From Amaranthus tricolor (taxonomy: Eukaryota > Streptophyta > Magnoliopsida > Caryophyllales > Amaranthaceae): DNA of 64,000 nt. Numbering within the stretch: position 1 is the first letter of the stretch; every line of letters begins with the position of its first letter. The stretch is from the NCBI RefSeq assembly GCF_026212465.1, contig NC_080056.1, positions 19,805,227 through 19,869,226 on the forward strand, given 5' to 3'. Both the position numbers and the translations under genes were made by a program. Shown piece by piece: positions 57,215-64,000 of this stretch. The notes below the pieces were generated by a model that worked only from the letters and a program-made list of their open reading frames with translations, searched no databases and had not been told where the DNA came from.

Positions 57215-59395
57215 TTATTTTTTCTTATGCGGACACGTGCGACTATTGTGACCTGCAACTTTGCCACAACTTTTACATTGTCATTGCTTGGTCACCCTTT
57301 GCTCTTCTTCATCTTCAGTATCCTTTTGTTTTGGATCATTTTCTTTCCTCTTGCCTTTGTTTGAAGATTGTTTAGGGTTTTGAATTGTAATTGTTGTAGG
57401 AGCTTCGCAACCCAAAAACTTTTCCAACTCTTGACGTTTTGTCTTCTCAACCCCACGATTCTTTTTTGCTAAAAGCTCAGCTGAATACAACTTCATTTTG
57501 TGCAAAAGTTCAACCAAATCATCCTCATCATCTTCTGCCAAACTAATGCATCAATGTACCTCATTCCAAACATCTCCTAAAATCCCTTTTCTAGATTCCA
57601 TAGCATTATTACCATCCAATAACGTGCCATCAATATCATAGAAAGGTGTTTTGCTAGCATCTTTTGTCCACATTTTCAATATGTAAGCTTCTAGTATATA
57701 TTTAATGCCTTTTGCATGCAAAACCCATAATGCATGCTTACATAAGACTCTTACTCTTTTGAATAACTTACAAGAGCAATCAACATACAATGTTTGTGCA
57801 TCATACACAACTTCAAAAATTGTCCCAGTGTTGAAATGTACCACACGATACACATCCTTGCCATCTCTAACGAAATTCTTTTCAAAACCACACTCATCAC
57901 GTGCACTAAGAATTTGTTCTTGAAAATCCTTAAAAACAACATCTGTGTAGACACTAGAAGCATGTTTTTCAAGAGGGATACGAGTCTTCAAAGGTCAAGA
58001 ATATAACTTGCATTTACTATCTAGTGTTTGCATCATATAACGTTGAACATCCATTGCACTTTGAAACCTCATTTGGAGTTCAACTAATGTAAGAAATTTG
58101 TTCACAAAGTAATTGAAAAAATTGTTCTCACTTTCCGACCTAGATGTTGTTCTAAGCAAACCACCCATATAAAGATCTCTAAAATATGCGGGCACCCACA
58201 TTTCTCTAATATCATACATACTATTCAACTAGTCATTATTTCTTAAATTAGCATGCTCATTGTAACACCCGAATTTCCTTCCGTCCTTAACAGAATTTCC
58301 GACCCCTTAACGAAACCAAAACCATAAAGGACGGGAGGAAATTCGGGTGTTACACTCATAATCCAACATTTGACCACTGATCTTCAAATTCATGGGGTTC
58401 ATTATCCCTTTTATATACAAGTCTATTAATTCTTCTTAAAAACTCATCATCATTACGTAACTCAATATAAACTTTATCAGTTAGTTTCTTCATTATATGC
58501 CAACAATAGAATTTTGAATAGACTTGTCAAAAACATTGGGTAGAGCAATTTTTATGGCTAGATCTTGGTCTATTATAATGGAATTGGTTGTTTTCCATCC
58601 ATTGCCCTCAAAAAAGATTCAAATAACTAAGTATAAGAAGATACATCTTCCCTACTAATAAGACCGAAAGCAAAAGTAACACATTTTTTGTGATAGTCAA
58701 CACCCGTGAAAGGAACAAAAATTTGATTATACTTGTTAGTACCATAAGTAGCATCCACAGATATCGAATCACCAAACAATGAACAGTTTCTCCTACTAAT
58801 ACCATCTGCCCAAATTGCCTTCGATAGAGATTTAGTATCATCAACCTCAAAATCACAAAAAAAAGTGAAATTTCTTTCTTCTTAACAAACATTTCCACAA
58901 ACATTTGCCCATCAGATTCATTAATAAAACACTTTAAATCCCTATAAAAGTTTTCAAAGTTATCAAGTGAAGCACCTACTTTTAAATAACTTCCTACTTG
59001 TTCTTTCCACATCCTATATGAACTTGTTGGACCTTTATTCAAGTTCAAATTGTTCATAATGTATCTTTTTTGTCCACTGTTTAAACTACATGACCCTTTT
59101 AAATGTTGCCTAGAAATGGGTGAGGCAAGAATGTGGCTATGGGCTTCAATAAACTTATAAACCCAATATTTACCCTCTTTAGTCCTTTGAAAAACAATTT
59201 TAGCATAACAATCTTCACGAGTTACAAGCCTTCTTCTCAATGCACCTAATTTCTCTTCCCTCATCCCTTGTTTATTACACAAATAGTATTTAGATGTAAC
59301 AACACCTTTATAGACTTTCTTAGTCCTTGATCTAATGTCAAAACCACAAGCCTTAGCATATGTTTCATAGAATTTCACCCCTTCTTCTAATTAAT
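57215..59395 (-). pseudogene. FAR1-related (FRS-like, MULE-derived) transposase pseudogene
   Basis: From 59378 leftward: FAR1 DNA-binding domain (MKFYETYAKACGFDIRSRTK, RLVTREDCYAKIVFQR, FIEAHSHILASP), then a frameshift near 58850 into the MULE DDE region (IIIDQDLAIKIALPNVFD at about 58530), HCYWHIMKKL, then 58228-57995 (EMWVPAYFRDLYMGGLLRTT, RSESENNFFNYF), 57991-57551 with a SWIM zinc finger VDCSCKLFKRVRVLCKHALW, and a C-terminal knuckle CKSCGKVAGHNSRTCPHKKK ending at 57215. FAR1/FRS proteins are transcription factors derived from Mutator-like transposases. Several frameshifts, stops and a 94-bp insertion (58261-58354) inactivate it. It converges on the unknown gene at 55058-56254. Confidence 0.88.
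58261..58354. mobile_element. 94-bp palindromic insertion with LTR-like ends
   Basis: Arms of 28 bp are inverted copies with one mismatch: TGTAACACCCGAATTTCCT at the left, and the same at the right on the other strand. Only about 38 bp separate the arms. It is flanked by a perfect 5-bp duplication ctcat (58256-58260, 58355-58359) inside the FAR1 pseudogene. TG...CA ends, TGTAACACCC and a 5-bp target are retrotransposon LTR features, but the full inverted symmetry is not. Confidence 0.85.
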
Positions 59396-60590
59396 CAAAA
59401 GTCATATGCAATACTGGTATCAGATTTTTCTCACAATGAGGGAAGAACTGTTTACGATTAAGGTTATGAGTAGGTGTACCCTGAAACACAATACCAGCAA
59501 CATTGTTTTCAACAGAAAGTAACATGTTTTCAACATAAAGTAATACATTTCCAACACAAATTAACACCAAATGTATTATTATCATCATAAATAAACTTAC
59601 ATATAAATGTTCACTTAAAGAAGTGGTTGTAAAAATCACAGTTTGTAAGGGTTTCATATGCTCAGTTAAAGATGTTCCAGCCTTATCATTATTATCTTGC
59701 ACTGCAACCAAAAGCAAAATGTAAGACATTTTGTGTAAAAATCATCACAATTCCTACCCAAAAGTAACACTGTGCATATACTTTACAGCGTATTATTGAT
59801 AAATAAAGGCTTACCATGAGTTGACTTGAAGAATTTGCATTATCACAAAGGTTAGAAGTGGTTGTAAAAGTCACAGTTTGTAAGGGTTCCATATGCTCAG
59901 TTAAAGATGTTCCAGCCTTATCATTATTATATTGCAATGTAACCTAAAGCAAAAGTAAGACATTTTGTGTAAAAATCATCTCAATTCCTACCCAAAAGTA
60001 ACACTGTGCATATACTTTATTGCGTATTATTGATAAATAGAGGCTTACCATGAGTTGACTTGAAGAATTTGCATTGTTAACACTAAGGTTAGAAGTGGTT
60101 GTAAAAGTCACAGTTTGTAAGGGTTCCATATGCTCAGTTGAGCTGCTAATTTCTTCAATTTCATCCTAAAACATAATCCATAACACAAATTTAACCAATA
60201 AGCAACACCTTTTATTGAAAAAGAACACAATTTTTTGGCAAAGGTAACAATATTCTTACAATCTTCAGACCATAAATCGCAGACCATAATACCAGTTAGA
60301 AACTGATACAAACATTTCAATAGGAGTGAATAATAGACCTTAAATCGATGAGAATACAACAAAATGGATACTAATCATAATGAAAAACCCTCTGAAATGT
60401 TGCAAAACAAAAATCGCAATATCGCAATATCAGACAGAGAAAAATCGCAATTTAAAAAAATTTGCAGCAAACAATCCAAAAATCGCACAGAAAAATTGAA
60501 AATGTGAACTTATACTTACCATTACTAAAATGCAAGCTTTTTTGAGTGCCGATTGAAGCTGAATAATGGTGAAGCAGAGACAAAATCTCA
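59396..60590 (-). repeat. Tandemly duplicated exon-like unit upstream of the FAR1 pseudogene
   Basis: A unit of about 236 bp repeats at 59641, 59876 and 60113 (starting gtttgtaaggg). Each complete unit holds an exon-like block on the minus strand, encoding EPLQTVTFTTTSNL and NANSSSQLM, bounded by an acceptor-like tttgctttag and a donor-like gtaagcc. This looks like duplication of one small exon of the FAR1-like gene. The segment 60140-60590 is leader-like and unrecognised. Confidence 0.7.

Positions 60591-64000
<3,410 letters not shown>

Overview
The window is nuclear DNA from a flowering plant, probably a eudicot. This rests on AT-rich intron-containing genes with GT/AG borders, a plant-type ICln gene, a FAR1-like transposase-derived gene, plant Copia, Ty3/gypsy, RTE, hAT, Mutator-like and Stowaway-like elements, and a Helitron. 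I cannot name the genus. No bacterial operon, phage or CRISPR array is present. Almost all of the 64 kb is layered transposable elements; only three host-type genes are visible and two of them are broken. All calls were made by reading, without database searches. Region 1-12.1 kb: a Mutator-like MITE (484-1139), then the 3' half of an ICln gene on the plus strand (exons at 2621-2738, 2831-2890, 2980-3042, 3127-3215 and 11220-11297). Its last intron holds a decayed minus-strand gypsy chromovirus (4189-10234), which is itself interrupted by a non-autonomous hAT element (6079-6745) carrying a tRNA-like Pol III promoter. A Stowaway-like MITE follows the gene. Region 12.1-38.7 kb: the remains of one minus-strand Helitron (RPA-like gene, PIF1-type helicase, HUH replication initiator) split by four insertion sites: a 5.6-kb Copia (13802-19398), a composite block with an LTR-like fragment and a long-LTR non-autonomous element (about 20244-29188), a 750-bp solo LTR of the same Copia family (31412-32161), and a very young plus-strand Copia (33051-37792). 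Removing them leaves about 6.5 kb, an ordinary Helitron size. Three of the four insertions have perfect 5-bp target duplications. Region 38.7-47.5 kb: AT-rich sequence with a tandem duplication, small unrecognised ORFs, a tRNA/SINE-like head, a decayed Copia remnant split by a second Stowaway-like MITE, and a Mutator-like MITE. Region 47.5-60.9 kb: a plant gene of unknown function (exons 47483-47731, 55058-55761 and 55928-56254) cut by a 7.3-kb gypsy element with a 4.1-kb LTR; and, facing it tail to tail, a FAR1/MULE-type pseudogene (57215-59395) that carries a 94-bp palindromic insertion and has a tandemly duplicated exon-like unit upstream. Region 60.9-64 kb: about 890 bp of (TA)n attached to the 3' end of a minus-strand RTE-type LINE that runs off the window. 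Working together: the Helitron modules once formed one replication unit, and each LTR element is a self-contained gag-pol unit. The host genes show no functional link to each other. The most unusual items are the palindromic 94-bp LTR-like insertion, the layered Helitron, the Pol III boxes inside a hAT element, and the exact split of the unknown gene.
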